Counted from the first letter of the stretch, positions 42,181 to 51,901 are shown. The stretch: 64,000 nucleotides of DNA from Chloroflexota bacterium (GCA_023459215.1 JAEWVF010000023.1:14799-78798), one strand, 5' to 3'. Notes: a model not told the origin generated them from the letters alone. Made by a program: numbers and translations.

Positions 42181-42861
42181 TCAGGACTGGAGGCTGCCGT
42201 CTTTCAAAATCAGCACCTCATGAGCAAACTGGTCAACCAATGGGTCGTGGGAAACCATCAGGATGGTGATGCCTTGCTTTTCAGCCAGGTCGCGAAAAAA
42301 GGTCAGGATTTCGGCGGCAGTGCGGCTGTCCAACTCGCCGGTCGGCTCGTCGGCCATGATCAGCCCGGCGCGATTGGCCAGGGCGCGCGCAATCGCCACG
42401 CGCTGCTGCTGTCCACCCGACATTTCGTAGGGGCGGTGGTCGCGCCAGCGACTCATCCCAACCAGGTCGAGACATTCCAGGGCGCGCTGGTGGCGGTGCT
42501 GGTACTCGTCGCCCTTGATACGCAGCAGCAGCTCGATATTTTCATAGGCCGAAAGGGTCGGCAGCAAGCCAAAGGACTGGAAAACCAGTCCAATCTGCTC
42601 ACGCCGCCAGGTGGTCAGTTCATCATCGCTCATCTCGGCCAGGTTATGGCCAAGCACATGCGCCGCGCCGGAGGTGGGCCGATCCAGCCCGGCCAGGCAG
42701 TTGAGCAGGGTGGTCTTGCCGCTGCCGGAGCGTCCCTTGAGCGCCACCATCTTTCCGGCAGGCACGCGCAGATTGATCCCGCGCAGGGCCGGGACGCTTG
42801 CGCCGCGCGTTTCGTAGACGCGCCACAGGTTTTCGGTTTGGATGGTGAAGGTTTCGGTCAT
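42181..42861 (-). CDS. ABC transporter ATP-binding protein (MacB/LolD type)
   Basis: A 226-residue ATPase: Walker A LKGRSGSGKTTLLNCLAG, Q-loop IGLVFQSFGLLP, signature MSGGQQQRVAIARALANRAG, Walker B IMADEPTGELDS and H-loop MVSHDPL. The ADEPTGELD form is typical of MacB/FtsE/LolD ATPases that drive FtsX-like permeases. It is the last gene of the adaptor-permease-ATPase-ATPase group, separated from the previous gene by 106 bp of repeat DNA. Its TGA lies in a CCGCTCAGGA repeat edge. Confidence 0.88.
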   Translation of the reverse strand: MTETFTIQTENLWRVYETRGASVPALRGINLRVPAGKMVALKGRSGSGKTTLLNCLAGLDRPTSGAAHVLGHNLAEMSDDELTTWRREQIGLVFQSFGLLPTLSAYENIELLLRIKGDEYQHRHQRALECLDLVGMSRWRDHRPYEMSGGQQQRVAIARALANRAGLIMADEPTGELDSRTAAEILTFFRDLAEKQGITILMVSHDPLVDQFAHEVLILKDGSLQS

Positions 42862-42967
42862 GGGTTAGAGATTAGAGATTGGTTATTCGAGATTCGTTAT
42901 TCAGGAGTAGTGATTGCGTATCGTTATCGAATACCGATTTATCGAGTATCGACTTCCAAGTATCGAT
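42862..42967. repeat. Low-complexity repeat spacer between the two ABC ATPase genes
   Basis: GGTTAGAGATTAGAGATTGG and GAGATTCGTTATTC are followed by repeated ATCGATTTATCG, TATCGAATACCG and GAGTATCGA. It interrupts an otherwise overlapping operon. No gene or clear promoter is visible. Confidence 0.6.
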
Positions 42968-43987
42968 TTATCGCCTGCCCGCTTTGCCAAGCCAGGTTTT
43001 CACGCGTCCCAACAGGTTGGAGGCAACCGGGGGCAGGACCGGAATGTTCTCGATTTCGCCGCTGGGCGTATGGCTCAGGGCGATATGTTCCGAACCCTGC
43101 TGGTCGTTCTCCGGCGGGCGGATCAGGATGCCATCATCGGTTACTTCGACCCGCACCCGGCGGCGGATGTTGAAGCGCTCCAGCGCCTCGCGCGGGATTT
43201 GCAGCCGTCCGGCTGCATCGAGCACCGCCAGTTCTTCGAGGTGATGCTCTTCGCCCTCGGCCTTTTGGACGCGCACCGTTTCGCTGGCCAGTTTTCCGTC
43301 CCGCACCGCCACAACCCGGTCGACGTGTTTGGCAATCCCGCTGTCATGGCTGACGATGACGATGGTCAGGCCCAGGCTTTTGTTCAGGCTGCGCAGCAGG
43401 TTGTAAATGGTTTGGGCCGTGGATGTATCCAGTTCACCGGTCGGTTCGTCGGCCAGCAGCAGGGTCGGACGGTTGGAAAGCGCAACCGCAATTGCCACGC
43501 GCTGCTGTTCGCCGCCGGAAAGTTCCTCCATGCGGTGGCCGACCCGCTCGGACAGGCCAACCAGCTCGAGCAGCTCCAACGCGCGCTGTCGGCTGACCTC
43601 GCCGCCCTGGCCCGAAAGCGTCAGCGGGACTTCGATATTTTCTTCAGCGGTCAGGTACGGCACCAGGTTGCGCGCGCCATGCTGCCAGACAAACCCGACC
43701 GTCTCGCGCCGGTACCGATCCAAATCCAGGGCCGAAAGCCGGCCCAGGTCGCGTCCGCCGACCAGCGCCTTGCCGCCGGTCGGCCGGTCGAGGCCGCCCA
43801 GAACATTCAGCAGGGTCGACTTGCCGCTGCCGCTCGCGCCGACAATGCCAATCATCTCCCCGGCGGCAATCGCCAGGTCGACACCCTGCAAGGCATGGAC
43901 TTCCTCCGATGAACCGGAGCCGTCGTGGGCCTCCAGCCGGTAAATCTTGACCAGGTTCTCACATACAATCAACGGTTCGAGGCTCAT
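42968..43987 (-). CDS. ABC ATPase fused to a C-terminal AbrB-like domain
   Basis: A 339-residue protein. Residues 5-240 are a MacB/LolD-type ATPase (Walker A VGASGSGKST, signature LSGGEQQRVAIAVALSN, Walker B LLADEPTGELD). Residues 253-292 (LAVLDAAGRLQIPREALERF then NIRRRVRVEVTDDGILIR) match the SpoVT/AbrB swapped-hairpin fold, which usually binds DNA or dimerises. A Pro-rich tail follows. Such an addition is unusual for an exporter ATPase; it could force dimerisation or link transport state to gene control. Its ATG shares one base with the permease stop (TAATG). Confidence 0.85.
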   Translation of the reverse strand: MSLEPLIVCENLVKIYRLEAHDGSGSSEEVHALQGVDLAIAAGEMIGIVGASGSGKSTLLNVLGGLDRPTGGKALVGGRDLGRLSALDLDRYRRETVGFVWQHGARNLVPYLTAEENIEVPLTLSGQGGEVSRQRALELLELVGLSERVGHRMEELSGGEQQRVAIAVALSNRPTLLLADEPTGELDTSTAQTIYNLLRSLNKSLGLTIVIVSHDSGIAKHVDRVVAVRDGKLASETVRVQKAEGEEHHLEELAVLDAAGRLQIPREALERFNIRRRVRVEVTDDGILIRPPENDQQGSEHIALSHTPSGEIENIPVLPPVASNLLGRVKTWLGKAGRR

Positions 43988-46887
43988 TAGCTGGTCTCCC
44001 CGAGTTTGATGGCCTGGAAAATCTTCATCCGCATCAGCAGGCGCGAGAGCGCCGCCAGGGCCGCCAGGAACAGGATGCCAAACAGGAAGTAAATCTGCAA
44101 AATCGAGCCCCAGGCGATTTCGACCTGGAAGGGCGGGTACAGGGTTTGCGAGGCCGCGCCGATTTTCAGGAACGGCACGAACAGGCGGCTGGCAAATACG
44201 CCGACCACCGTCCCCGCGCCGATGCCAATCAGCACCAGGAAGGCCAATTCCGCGGCCAGCAGTGAAACCATCTGGCGCACCGACAGGCCGACCGCACGCA
44301 GCATGCCCATCTCAATAAAGCGGCGGCGGAAGGAAAACAGGGCGTAGAGCAGGAAACCAAGCACGGTCAGCAGGGCCGAGGCCACAAACCCGACCGAAAG
44401 CAGGCCAAACAGGCCCTGGCGTTCGGGCCGGCTCTGTTCAGCGCGGATGTTACGCTCGGCTGAAGCCCAGGATTTGACAAAAGTGTTCAGGCCGTCTTCG
44501 ACCAACCGGTTCTGGTTGGCGTCACGATCGAGCAGGATGCTGTAACCGCGCACAGCGTAGATGATGTCTTCGGGGTCTGTGCCGCGTTTGGCCGACATCC
44601 AGACCTCGTGCGGATATTCCGCGCCGGATTGCAGGAAGAAATCGTCCAGGTTGCCAACCATCAGGAACCCGTCTTCGGGATACCAGGTCGGGAACAGGTT
44701 GAACGCCCCGACAATTTTGACCTTCCAGGAGACGGATTGGCCTTCAACCCCGGTCTTGACGCCGATGGAAATGACATCGCCCACCTCCAGGTCTTTTTCG
44801 GCCATGAAGGCTTCGGGAACCAGGACGCCGTTGGGGTTGGCTGCCAGTTCGTTGAGCAATGCGCCAAGCTGTTTGTCGGCAAAGTCACGCTGCCAGAAGG
44901 CAACCTGCGCAAAAGTTTCACGCTGGATACCGATGAAAGTGCCTTCCGCCACGCCGCCAGGGGCCGCTGCTGAAACCTTGTAACGCCCAACGCGAGTCGC
45001 AGCTTCGACGCCGGTCAGACGCAGGTGGTCTTCAAGCGAGGCGAAGGTGTAACTGGCGTCCGCACCCTCTTCGGCAGCGGTTGTGCCGATTTCGACGATG
45101 TTCACATCCGCGCCGAGGTTGTAGTAGACCTGTTTGGTGAGCTGGCTGTCTAGGGTTTCTGCCAGCGAAGCGGTAAAGGCCGAAAGGCCGAGGGTCAGCA
45201 CCAGCAAAATGAGCGGGGCGCTGTAAAAGGCCGGAGTGCGGGCCAGGGTGCGGGCGGCCATCAACATGCCGACGCTTTTTGTCGGGCGCAGCAACAGGCT
45301 GAGCCATTCCATTAAACGGGGGACAAGCCGCAGGGTGAAGAGAGCGACCGCAAAAATGCCCAGGGCCGGAACCAGCAACAGCAGCGGATTCTGCAACGGG
45401 TCGGGAGCGTTCTCCATCCCGCTGGTGGATTGTTTTTGCAGCATCCACAGGCCATAACCGGCGGGAAGAAGTAACAGCAGGTCGAGCCAGTATTTCTGCC
45501 ACCAGGGCTGGTGCTGCATACGGGCGCGTTCCTGTTTGTATGAAACGATGGTATTGGCGGCGGCGCTCAAGGCGGGCAGGAGGAGCAGGATGAGCAAAAT
45601 AATGGCAATCCCGAGCAAGCCATAGCCCAATACTGCCGGAGTCAGGGTCACGCGCAAGCCGCCAGCCGCGCTGAAATCGAGAAAACTGCGCGCGCGGCCA
45701 ATGGCGTGGGTGATGGTGTTGGCAATCAGCACGCCGCCAAGCAAGGCCACGCCGCCCAAAATCGCGCCCTGTAAAAGCGAAATCCAGACCACTTGCAGGG
45801 CGGTTGCGCCGCGGCTGCGCAGGATGGCCATTTCGCCGCGCTGGCCGCCAATCAGCAGGCCGGTAACCAGACTGATGAAGGTCAGGATCAGGCCCAGGAT
45901 GGGCACGCTGAAAGCAAACAGCAAATAGGTCAGGCCGGGGGCGCTTTGCTGATAGCGCACCAGGGCATCGAGCGGGGAGATGACCAGGGCCGTGCCGGGA
46001 CGCAGCGCATCCGCCTGGGCTTCAACCGCGCGGATGCGCGCTTCAAGGCGGCTGATGTCACTGGCCATCAATCGCGAGGCGCTGGCCACGAAAGTCCAGT
46101 TGGCGCTGCTCAATTCATCGCGGATTTTGCTGCTGAGCACACCGCTGTAGGTGGCTTCATCGACCAGGAACCAGTTATCGATGGTACCGCCCCAATACGC
46201 CGCGCGCGGATTAAGCGCGCGCCACAGGCCAACCACCCGCACCGGCATTTCAAAGTCATCTTTTTTGAGCAGGTACAAGTCACCGGGCTGGACGCCAATT
46301 TCGGCGGCCATGGCCTCGTTGGCAATCACCTCGATGGGTTCATCTTCGTTTTCTGTTTCAGGGTTCTGCGGCAGGCGGCCATTGATTAATTGAATGGTGC
46401 CTTTGAGCGGTGAAACAAAAGCAATCTGGGCCTCCCCGATGCGATACTGGGTATCCGGCACATCCGGGTCAAAAGGCGGGTGCAGGAAGTAGCCATCGGT
46501 GCGGAAACGGCGCACAGACTGCAAAATCGGATAGCCGATGATGTGCTGGGCATCATCGCTCAGGTACTTATCCACCACAACCACATCCCGCCACTGGCTT
46601 CCGGTGCGTCCAACCGACTTCAACTCGAAGGTAAAAGTCATCGGGGCATAGCTGGGCGGCTGGTTAACCAGGTCGCCTTCACGCCCGGCCAGCAATTCTT
46701 CACGGAACAGGCGGAAATAAGTCGATTCAGCGTAGAGCGGCACGCTCAAGATAAACCCGGACGCAACCATCAGCCCGACGATGGCCGCCAGGCTGAGCAG
46801 GCGCTCGGTAAACAGGCGCTTGAGGGCAAACCCGGCTGTGGTGCGGGTCTGCTGGAGGAAAGCCGCCAGACGCGGGGGAATGCTCAT
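43987..46887 (-). CDS. FtsX/MacB-like ABC permease, duplicated form
   Basis: A 966-residue membrane protein with two FtsX-type units. The first has an N-terminal helix (LLSLAAIVGLMVASGFILSV), a large extracytoplasmic domain, then three helices with IGGQRGEMAILRSRGATALQ. After a central helix-rich region a second extracytoplasmic domain and the terminal unit follow (FSFRRRFIEMGMLRAVGLSV, RQMVSLLAAELAFLVLIGIG). The R-G-E-M-A-I-L-R-S-R-G type coupling motifs contact the ATPases. It works with the upstream adaptor and the two downstream ATPases. Overlap with the adaptor is ATGA. Possible substrates are lipoproteins, lipids or peptides. Confidence 0.87.
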   Translation of the reverse strand: MSIPPRLAAFLQQTRTTAGFALKRLFTERLLSLAAIVGLMVASGFILSVPLYAESTYFRLFREELLAGREGDLVNQPPSYAPMTFTFELKSVGRTGSQWRDVVVVDKYLSDDAQHIIGYPILQSVRRFRTDGYFLHPPFDPDVPDTQYRIGEAQIAFVSPLKGTIQLINGRLPQNPETENEDEPIEVIANEAMAAEIGVQPGDLYLLKKDDFEMPVRVVGLWRALNPRAAYWGGTIDNWFLVDEATYSGVLSSKIRDELSSANWTFVASASRLMASDISRLEARIRAVEAQADALRPGTALVISPLDALVRYQQSAPGLTYLLFAFSVPILGLILTFISLVTGLLIGGQRGEMAILRSRGATALQVVWISLLQGAILGGVALLGGVLIANTITHAIGRARSFLDFSAAGGLRVTLTPAVLGYGLLGIAIILLILLLLPALSAAANTIVSYKQERARMQHQPWWQKYWLDLLLLLPAGYGLWMLQKQSTSGMENAPDPLQNPLLLLVPALGIFAVALFTLRLVPRLMEWLSLLLRPTKSVGMLMAARTLARTPAFYSAPLILLVLTLGLSAFTASLAETLDSQLTKQVYYNLGADVNIVEIGTTAAEEGADASYTFASLEDHLRLTGVEAATRVGRYKVSAAAPGGVAEGTFIGIQRETFAQVAFWQRDFADKQLGALLNELAANPNGVLVPEAFMAEKDLEVGDVISIGVKTGVEGQSVSWKVKIVGAFNLFPTWYPEDGFLMVGNLDDFFLQSGAEYPHEVWMSAKRGTDPEDIIYAVRGYSILLDRDANQNRLVEDGLNTFVKSWASAERNIRAEQSRPERQGLFGLLSVGFVASALLTVLGFLLYALFSFRRRFIEMGMLRAVGLSVRQMVSLLAAELAFLVLIGIGAGTVVGVFASRLFVPFLKIGAASQTLYPPFQVEIAWGSILQIYFLFGILFLAALAALSRLLMRMKIFQAIKLGETS

Positions 46888-47948
46888 GGCGCGACAACCA
46901 CCTGGTCTTCTTCCAGCCCGCTGACAATTTCCACCATCAGGTTGGTGCGCAGCCCGGCCTCAATCTCGATCCGTTGGGGGCCTTCGGCGCTGTTAACGAT
47001 GACAAAAGTCCGCCCACCGGAGGTGCGCACCGCTTCGGGCGGCAGCCAGAGAATCCCTTTTTTATCAGCCAGGGTCACCTTGACGGTCATTTTCTCGCCG
47101 ACCTGGTAAGTATCTTCGCCCGGCAACTGGTCGATGTGGACGTAAATGGCGCGGTCATCGCTCGGGCCGGTGCCATAGGGGGCCGGCAACTGGCGGATGA
47201 CGCCGCTCAACTGCACTTCGGGCCGGTCATCGGGAACAATAACCACTGCCATGCCCTCGAACATCTCTTCGAGGTCCTTTTCGCGATTTGGTTCAATCTG
47301 GCTGACAATTTCCAATTGGCTGGCATCGCCAATCACGAAAGAAGGCGTATTCGGGCTGACCGAACGCCCTACATCTGTCCCAACCAGGACAGTCCCGGCC
47401 AGCGGCGCAAACAGGCGCGCCTTGCCAACCTCGGCATCCACCTGTCCGAAAGCATCGATGGCCGGGTCAAGCCCAAACTTGGCCAGAACATCTTCGTAGG
47501 CCATTTGGGCCAGTTCCACTTTTAATTCCTGGGTGCGGACATCGTACTCAGGCCGATTCTCGGCGTTGACCTTATCGAGCGCCAATTGTTCGATTTCGAG
47601 CGCAATTTGCGCCCGGCGGATTTCGGCGCGGGTTTCGCCGGCTTTTTCGTTCAGGCCTTTCAATTCTTCCAATTCCGCCAGCAGTTGCCCGGCCTCAACC
47701 AAATCGCCGACCTGGGCATGCACCGCGCTGACCTTGCCATTAATCTCAAACGCAACCGAAGCCAAAATGCGCTGGGTCACTTTCCCGTACAGGGGAGTCA
47801 TCACCAGAATATCGCCGCGCTCAACGCTAAATGTTTCACGCAGCGGCGTCGGGAAAGGGGTTGGAGTCGCTTCGCGCACCGCCACCCCGCCGCTACAGGC
47901 GGAGAGGAGCAGGGTGAGGACAAGGAGGAAAAAAAGAGTTTTTTTCAT
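46884..47948 (-). CDS. Periplasmic-adaptor-type (HlyD/MFP) lipoprotein
   Basis: A 354-residue exported lipoprotein: signal peptide MKKTLFFLLVLTLLLSAC with lipobox LLSAC, then Thr/Pro linker. The lipoyl/barrel-sandwich halves are EINGKVSAVHAQVGDLVEAGQ and ARLFAPLAGTVLVGTDVGRS, flanking a helical hairpin (ELKGLNEKAGETRAEIRRAQ onward). A beta-barrel and membrane-proximal domain end the protein. It is the first gene of the exporter operon. In a monoderm such adaptors link the permease to extracellular substrates. I start at ATG 47948; MNLGFL at 47966 is possible. Confidence 0.85.
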   Translation of the reverse strand: MKKTLFFLLVLTLLLSACSGGVAVREATPTPFPTPLRETFSVERGDILVMTPLYGKVTQRILASVAFEINGKVSAVHAQVGDLVEAGQLLAELEELKGLNEKAGETRAEIRRAQIALEIEQLALDKVNAENRPEYDVRTQELKVELAQMAYEDVLAKFGLDPAIDAFGQVDAEVGKARLFAPLAGTVLVGTDVGRSVSPNTPSFVIGDASQLEIVSQIEPNREKDLEEMFEGMAVVIVPDDRPEVQLSGVIRQLPAPYGTGPSDDRAIYVHIDQLPGEDTYQVGEKMTVKVTLADKKGILWLPPEAVRTSGGRTFVIVNSAEGPQRIEIEAGLRTNLMVEIVSGLEEDQVVVAP

Positions 47949-47967
47949 TAAAAATCCTAAATTCACA

Positions 47968-48078
47968 AATCCTGAGCGGAGCCGCGGGTTTTTGCGGCGC
48001 AGTCGAAGGGCGGATTCTGGTGGCTCCGCCCGGACGTGAACGTCCGGGCTATTCTACGAAGCCCGCTAAAGCGGACTG
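47968..48078. repeat. Composite REP-like element after the cellobiose phosphorylase gene
   Basis: CCTGAGCGGAGCCGCGG...GCGCAGTCGAAGGGCGGA belongs to the 10068-10172 family. It is joined to the hairpin CCCGGACGT-GA-ACGTCCGGG (48029-48048) and to GCCCGCTAAAGCGGAC, another short inverted repeat. Confidence 0.65.
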
Positions 48079-48082
48079 ATAT

Positions 48083-50560
48083 TTACCCAACCGTCACATT
48101 TACCTTTACAACCTGCGCATCGGCGGCGGGCAGCGGGATGATATTCCCGGCGACGGGCTGGCCGTCCACCACCAGGCGGACACTGTTCCCCGGCCCTTCC
48201 CGTTTCATTGAAATCTCGTAACGCTTGCCCCGGAACTGGCGCACCACTTCGCAGCCGCTCCACGCTGTGGGAATCGCCGGTTCAACTTTCAGGCCATTGA
48301 AATCGGGCTTGATGCCCAAAATGCCCTGGGTAATGGCGACATAGTTCCAGGCGGCAGTGCCACTCAGCCAGGAGTTTTTGGCCTCGCCATGGGTGGGGGC
48401 GTCCTTCCCGGCAATCATCTGGGCGTAGACGTAGGGTTCGCAGCGATGTACCTCGCTGATTTCCTCGCGGGCCGAGGGACAAATCCGCTTGTAGTAACTA
48501 AAAGCCTTGTCAGCGCGGCCAGCCTTGGCTTCGGCCAGCATGATCCAGGGGTTGGTGTGGCAGAAAATACCGGCGTTTTCCTTGTAACCGGGCGGGTAGG
48601 ACGAGATTTCGCCGTATTCAACGTAATAGTAGCTGTAGGCCGGGTTTTGCAGGACAATCCCATGCGGGGTAGCCAGGTATTGTTCGACCGAATCGAGCGC
48701 TTTGACAGCGTTGCCATTTTCGAGGCCCAAACCAGCCAAAATGCAAATACCCTGCGGCTCGATGAAGATTTTGCCTTCAGCATTTTCTTTCGAACCAATC
48801 GGTTTGCCGAAATCGTCATAGGCGCGGCGGAACCATTCGCCGTCCCAACCGGCCGCCCAGACAGCCTTTTCCATGTCAGCGGCAGCTTCGGTGTAGAACG
48901 TTGAAGGTTGAACGATGAATGAGGCAGCTTCCTTGCTCAAAATATTGGTTTTGTAGCCTTCAGCGATGCCGAGCATTTCCTGGCAGGCCAACACGAACAG
49001 CCCGGCGATAAAGACCGATTCGGCCACCTTGCCGTCCTTGCCAACCGTGGTCTGGAAGCTCTGGCCGGGGGTATCGGAGAAGCAGTTCAGGTTCAGGCAG
49101 TCGTTCCAGTCGGCGCGGCCAATCAGCGGCAGGTTGTTGGGGCCGCGTCGGTCGAGGGTATATTGCAAGGCGCGCTGGAGATGCTCATAAAGCGGAGTCT
49201 CGCTGCCGGGTTCGTTCTCATACTGGACCGGGGCGTCGAGGATACCCCAGTCGCCGCTTTCTTTCAGGTAGGCCGCCACACCCAGCACAAGCCAGGCCGG
49301 ATCGTCGTTGAAACCGGTGCCAACTTCGTTGTTGCCGCGCTTGGTTAGGGGTTGGTACTGGTGGAACGCGCCGCCGCTCTTGAGTTGGGTGGCTGCCAGG
49401 TCGAGAATGCGCTCACGGGCGCGTTCAGGAATCATGTGGACAAAGCCGAGCAAATCCTGGTTCGAGTCGCGGAAACCCATGCCGCGCCCGATGCCGCTCT
49501 CGAAATAGGAGGCCGAGCGGCTCATGTTAAACGTCACCATGCACTGGTAGGCGTTCCAAATATTAACCATACGGTTGACATGCTCATCAGGCGAAGTGAC
49601 CTGGTATTTGGCGAGCAAATTTGTCCAATGGTCAAATAGTTCGACAAAAGCTGCATCGACGTTGGCCGGGTTCAGGAATTTGGCAATAATCGGCTTAACG
49701 GTACGTTTGTTGACCACCTGCGAGCCGGGCGGGTCGAATTTGTCATCTTTGGGATTCTCATAGTAGCCCAACAGGATGATGATTTTCTTCTCTTCGCCGG
49801 GTTGCAGCGACAGCTTGACATGATGTGAACCAATCGGCTGCCAGCCATGCGCTTCGCTGTTGCCCGCCTGGCCCTTCTCGACCACGATTGGCCGGTCCCA
49901 GCCGCGGTAAGCTCCCAGGAAAGTATCGCGCTGGGTATCGTAGCCGGCCAGCGGCTCAGAACAGGCGAAATAAGCGAAATGGTCGCGGCGTTCACGGTAT
50001 TCGGTCTTGTGGTAAATCACATCGTCGACAATCTCAACCTGGCCGATGGAGTAATTGCGCTGGAAGTTGGTGGCGTCGTCGTTGGCGTCCCACAGACAGA
50101 ACTCGATGGCCGAGAACAGGCTCAAGTCCGCGGGCGCTCCGCTCTGGTTGGCAACGGTGACTTCCCAGACTTCGAGGGTCTGATTGAGCGGGACAAAGGT
50201 ACGGGTGCGGACATTTATCCCGCGATATTTGGATTCGATGATGGTGTAGCCCATGCCGTGACGGCAGGTGTATTCGTCCAGGTTGCGCTGGACGGGCATC
50301 CAACTGGGCGACCAGACTTCGCCGCTGGCGTTGTCGCGCATGTAGATGTAACGTCCGCCCATATCGAGCGGGGCGTTGTTGTAACGATAGCGCGTCAGGC
50401 GGCGCAGGCGGGCATCTTTGTAAAAGGAATAGCCGCCAGCCGTGTTGGACATCAGGCCAAAATATTCCTGCGAGCCGAGGTAGTTGATCCAGGGCAGCGG
50501 GGTGTCCGGGCGAGTGATGACGTATTCGCGGGCTTTGTCGTCAAAATATCCGTATTTCAT
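48083..50560 (-). CDS. Cellobiose phosphorylase (GH94)
   Basis: An 825-residue cytoplasmic enzyme that splits cellobiose with phosphate to glucose 1-phosphate and glucose. The N-terminus MKYGYFDDKAREYVITRPDT with PLPWINYLGSQEYFGLMSNT and the DMGGRYIYMRDN segment closely fit characterised cellobiose phosphorylases. Catalytic motif GMGFRDSNQDLLGFVHMIPE supplies the general acid Asp, and GRADWNDCLNLNCFSDTPGQ shapes the sugar subsites. It lies between the exporter operon and a membrane glycosyltransferase. Start ATG 50560 follows GGAGAAAT; the frame upstream is non-coding. Confidence 0.92.
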   Translation of the reverse strand: MKYGYFDDKAREYVITRPDTPLPWINYLGSQEYFGLMSNTAGGYSFYKDARLRRLTRYRYNNAPLDMGGRYIYMRDNASGEVWSPSWMPVQRNLDEYTCRHGMGYTIIESKYRGINVRTRTFVPLNQTLEVWEVTVANQSGAPADLSLFSAIEFCLWDANDDATNFQRNYSIGQVEIVDDVIYHKTEYRERRDHFAYFACSEPLAGYDTQRDTFLGAYRGWDRPIVVEKGQAGNSEAHGWQPIGSHHVKLSLQPGEEKKIIILLGYYENPKDDKFDPPGSQVVNKRTVKPIIAKFLNPANVDAAFVELFDHWTNLLAKYQVTSPDEHVNRMVNIWNAYQCMVTFNMSRSASYFESGIGRGMGFRDSNQDLLGFVHMIPERARERILDLAATQLKSGGAFHQYQPLTKRGNNEVGTGFNDDPAWLVLGVAAYLKESGDWGILDAPVQYENEPGSETPLYEHLQRALQYTLDRRGPNNLPLIGRADWNDCLNLNCFSDTPGQSFQTTVGKDGKVAESVFIAGLFVLACQEMLGIAEGYKTNILSKEAASFIVQPSTFYTEAAADMEKAVWAAGWDGEWFRRAYDDFGKPIGSKENAEGKIFIEPQGICILAGLGLENGNAVKALDSVEQYLATPHGIVLQNPAYSYYYVEYGEISSYPPGYKENAGIFCHTNPWIMLAEAKAGRADKAFSYYKRICPSAREEISEVHRCEPYVYAQMIAGKDAPTHGEAKNSWLSGTAAWNYVAITQGILGIKPDFNGLKVEPAIPTAWSGCEVVRQFRGKRYEISMKREGPGNSVRLVVDGQPVAGNIIPLPAADAQVVKVNVTVG

Positions 50561-50633
50561 AATGATTTCTCCGTATTTTTTATTGCGCCCTTCGGTTGCG
50601 TGTTTCGCGCTGCTCAGGGCAGAGTAAGTAAAG

Positions 50634-51875
50634 CTATCCAACCCAAAAGTCAAAGGCAAACAGGACCGCCGAAATGCCCATTGTGAAGGCACTGGCCAGG
50701 GTCCAGGTGCGGTCAAAGGCCGGATTTTTGCCCCAGCGCGCCAGGACGAGGTAAATGGCCGGAACGGGCAGCACATAGCGGGCCAGGCCTTGTCCGCCGC
50801 CGCTCAGGCCGGAAAGAACGATGACCGCCAGGCCGAAGAGCGCAATCGCCGGGTCGCGGCGCAGATAAATCAGGGTGGTAATCAGCGCCAGGCCGAGGCA
50901 GAAGAATTCGAGCGCAAAATAAACCTGCGACTCGGGATGGCTGGCGGCATGTTCCAGTTGCCAGGTGTAAGCGCCGATGGTTTGTTCAATGCCCAGTTCT
51001 GTGCGGCCAAACCACTCCTGGGCCACTTCCCAGCCGCGTCCCAGGTCTGAGTAGCGCCAGGCATAGTACGAAAGGCCAGGGAAGGTGGCAAACAGGCCTT
51101 GCAGGAAAAATTTAAGGTTAAGCTGTTCCTTGAGGGGGCGCTTAAAGCTGAACGACATCAGCCAGCGAACGCCAAGCGCAACCGCCAGGGCCGCGCCAAC
51201 GGCGCGCGTCCAGGGGGCCAAAATCGCCAGGAGCGAGGCCCAGACCCATTTTCCGCGCTTGCTGAGGGCCAGCACCATAAAGGTAATGCCCATGAACAGG
51301 CCTTCGGTATAAACCATCGCCAGGAAAAACGCGGAAGGGAAAATCAGGAAGTAGAAAACTGCACGCAGGCGTTCGTTCTCATCGAGCGAGTCGCGCAGCA
51401 TATCGTACAGCGCAAACATGGCCGCCAGCGTCCCAAGCAGGGAAGTGACCACACCTGCCAGCACGCCGCGTCCCAGGTCGCTCAAATCAAGAGTGAAGGG
51501 CTTGAGCAAAAGGTAAAAAGCCTGCATAAACTTGGGATAAAGCGGGAAAAAGGCATAATTCAGCGAGCGTTCCTCGCCAGTCTTGCTCGACCGAACCCAA
51601 TCCATGCCCTCGCCATCGTCATCATAGCCATACAGGGCAATCGAGAGATAATATTCCGAATCCCACGAAACCTGCTCGTTCATAAACGGGTCGGCCAACA
51701 ACGGATTCAGGATGCGATTCTCAAGAGTCGTCTCCTGCGCCGACCAGGCCACAGCTTCATCGGGCCGCTCCAGGTTCAGGCGCTGGGCCGTGACCGACTG
51801 GATTCCGAATAAAATCACAAACCAGCCGACCCACATCAAAATAATTGTAAAAACTACCGGGCGTATCCGCTTCAT
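50634..51875 (-). CDS. PIG-V/GT39-like membrane mannosyltransferase
   Basis: A 413-residue integral membrane protein with ten or more helices. An acidic extracytoplasmic loop DSEYYLSIALYGYDDDGEGM and the signature LNYAFFPLYPKFMQAFYLL plus FPSAFFLAMVYTEGLFMG resemble the GPI-mannosyltransferase II (PIG-V) family seen in Chloroflexota and Actinobacteria. It would use a polyprenyl-phosphate sugar donor, which the GT2 enzyme at 30400 might make. The acceptor is unknown. Start ATG 51875 follows GAGGT. Confidence 0.78.
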   Translation of the reverse strand: MKRIRPVVFTIILMWVGWFVILFGIQSVTAQRLNLERPDEAVAWSAQETTLENRILNPLLADPFMNEQVSWDSEYYLSIALYGYDDDGEGMDWVRSSKTGEERSLNYAFFPLYPKFMQAFYLLLKPFTLDLSDLGRGVLAGVVTSLLGTLAAMFALYDMLRDSLDENERLRAVFYFLIFPSAFFLAMVYTEGLFMGITFMVLALSKRGKWVWASLLAILAPWTRAVGAALAVALGVRWLMSFSFKRPLKEQLNLKFFLQGLFATFPGLSYYAWRYSDLGRGWEVAQEWFGRTELGIEQTIGAYTWQLEHAASHPESQVYFALEFFCLGLALITTLIYLRRDPAIALFGLAVIVLSGLSGGGQGLARYVLPVPAIYLVLARWGKNPAFDRTWTLASAFTMGISAVLFAFDFWVG

Positions 51876-51901
51876 GCGAACCTCAATGCAGGGTGGTGTA
51901 A

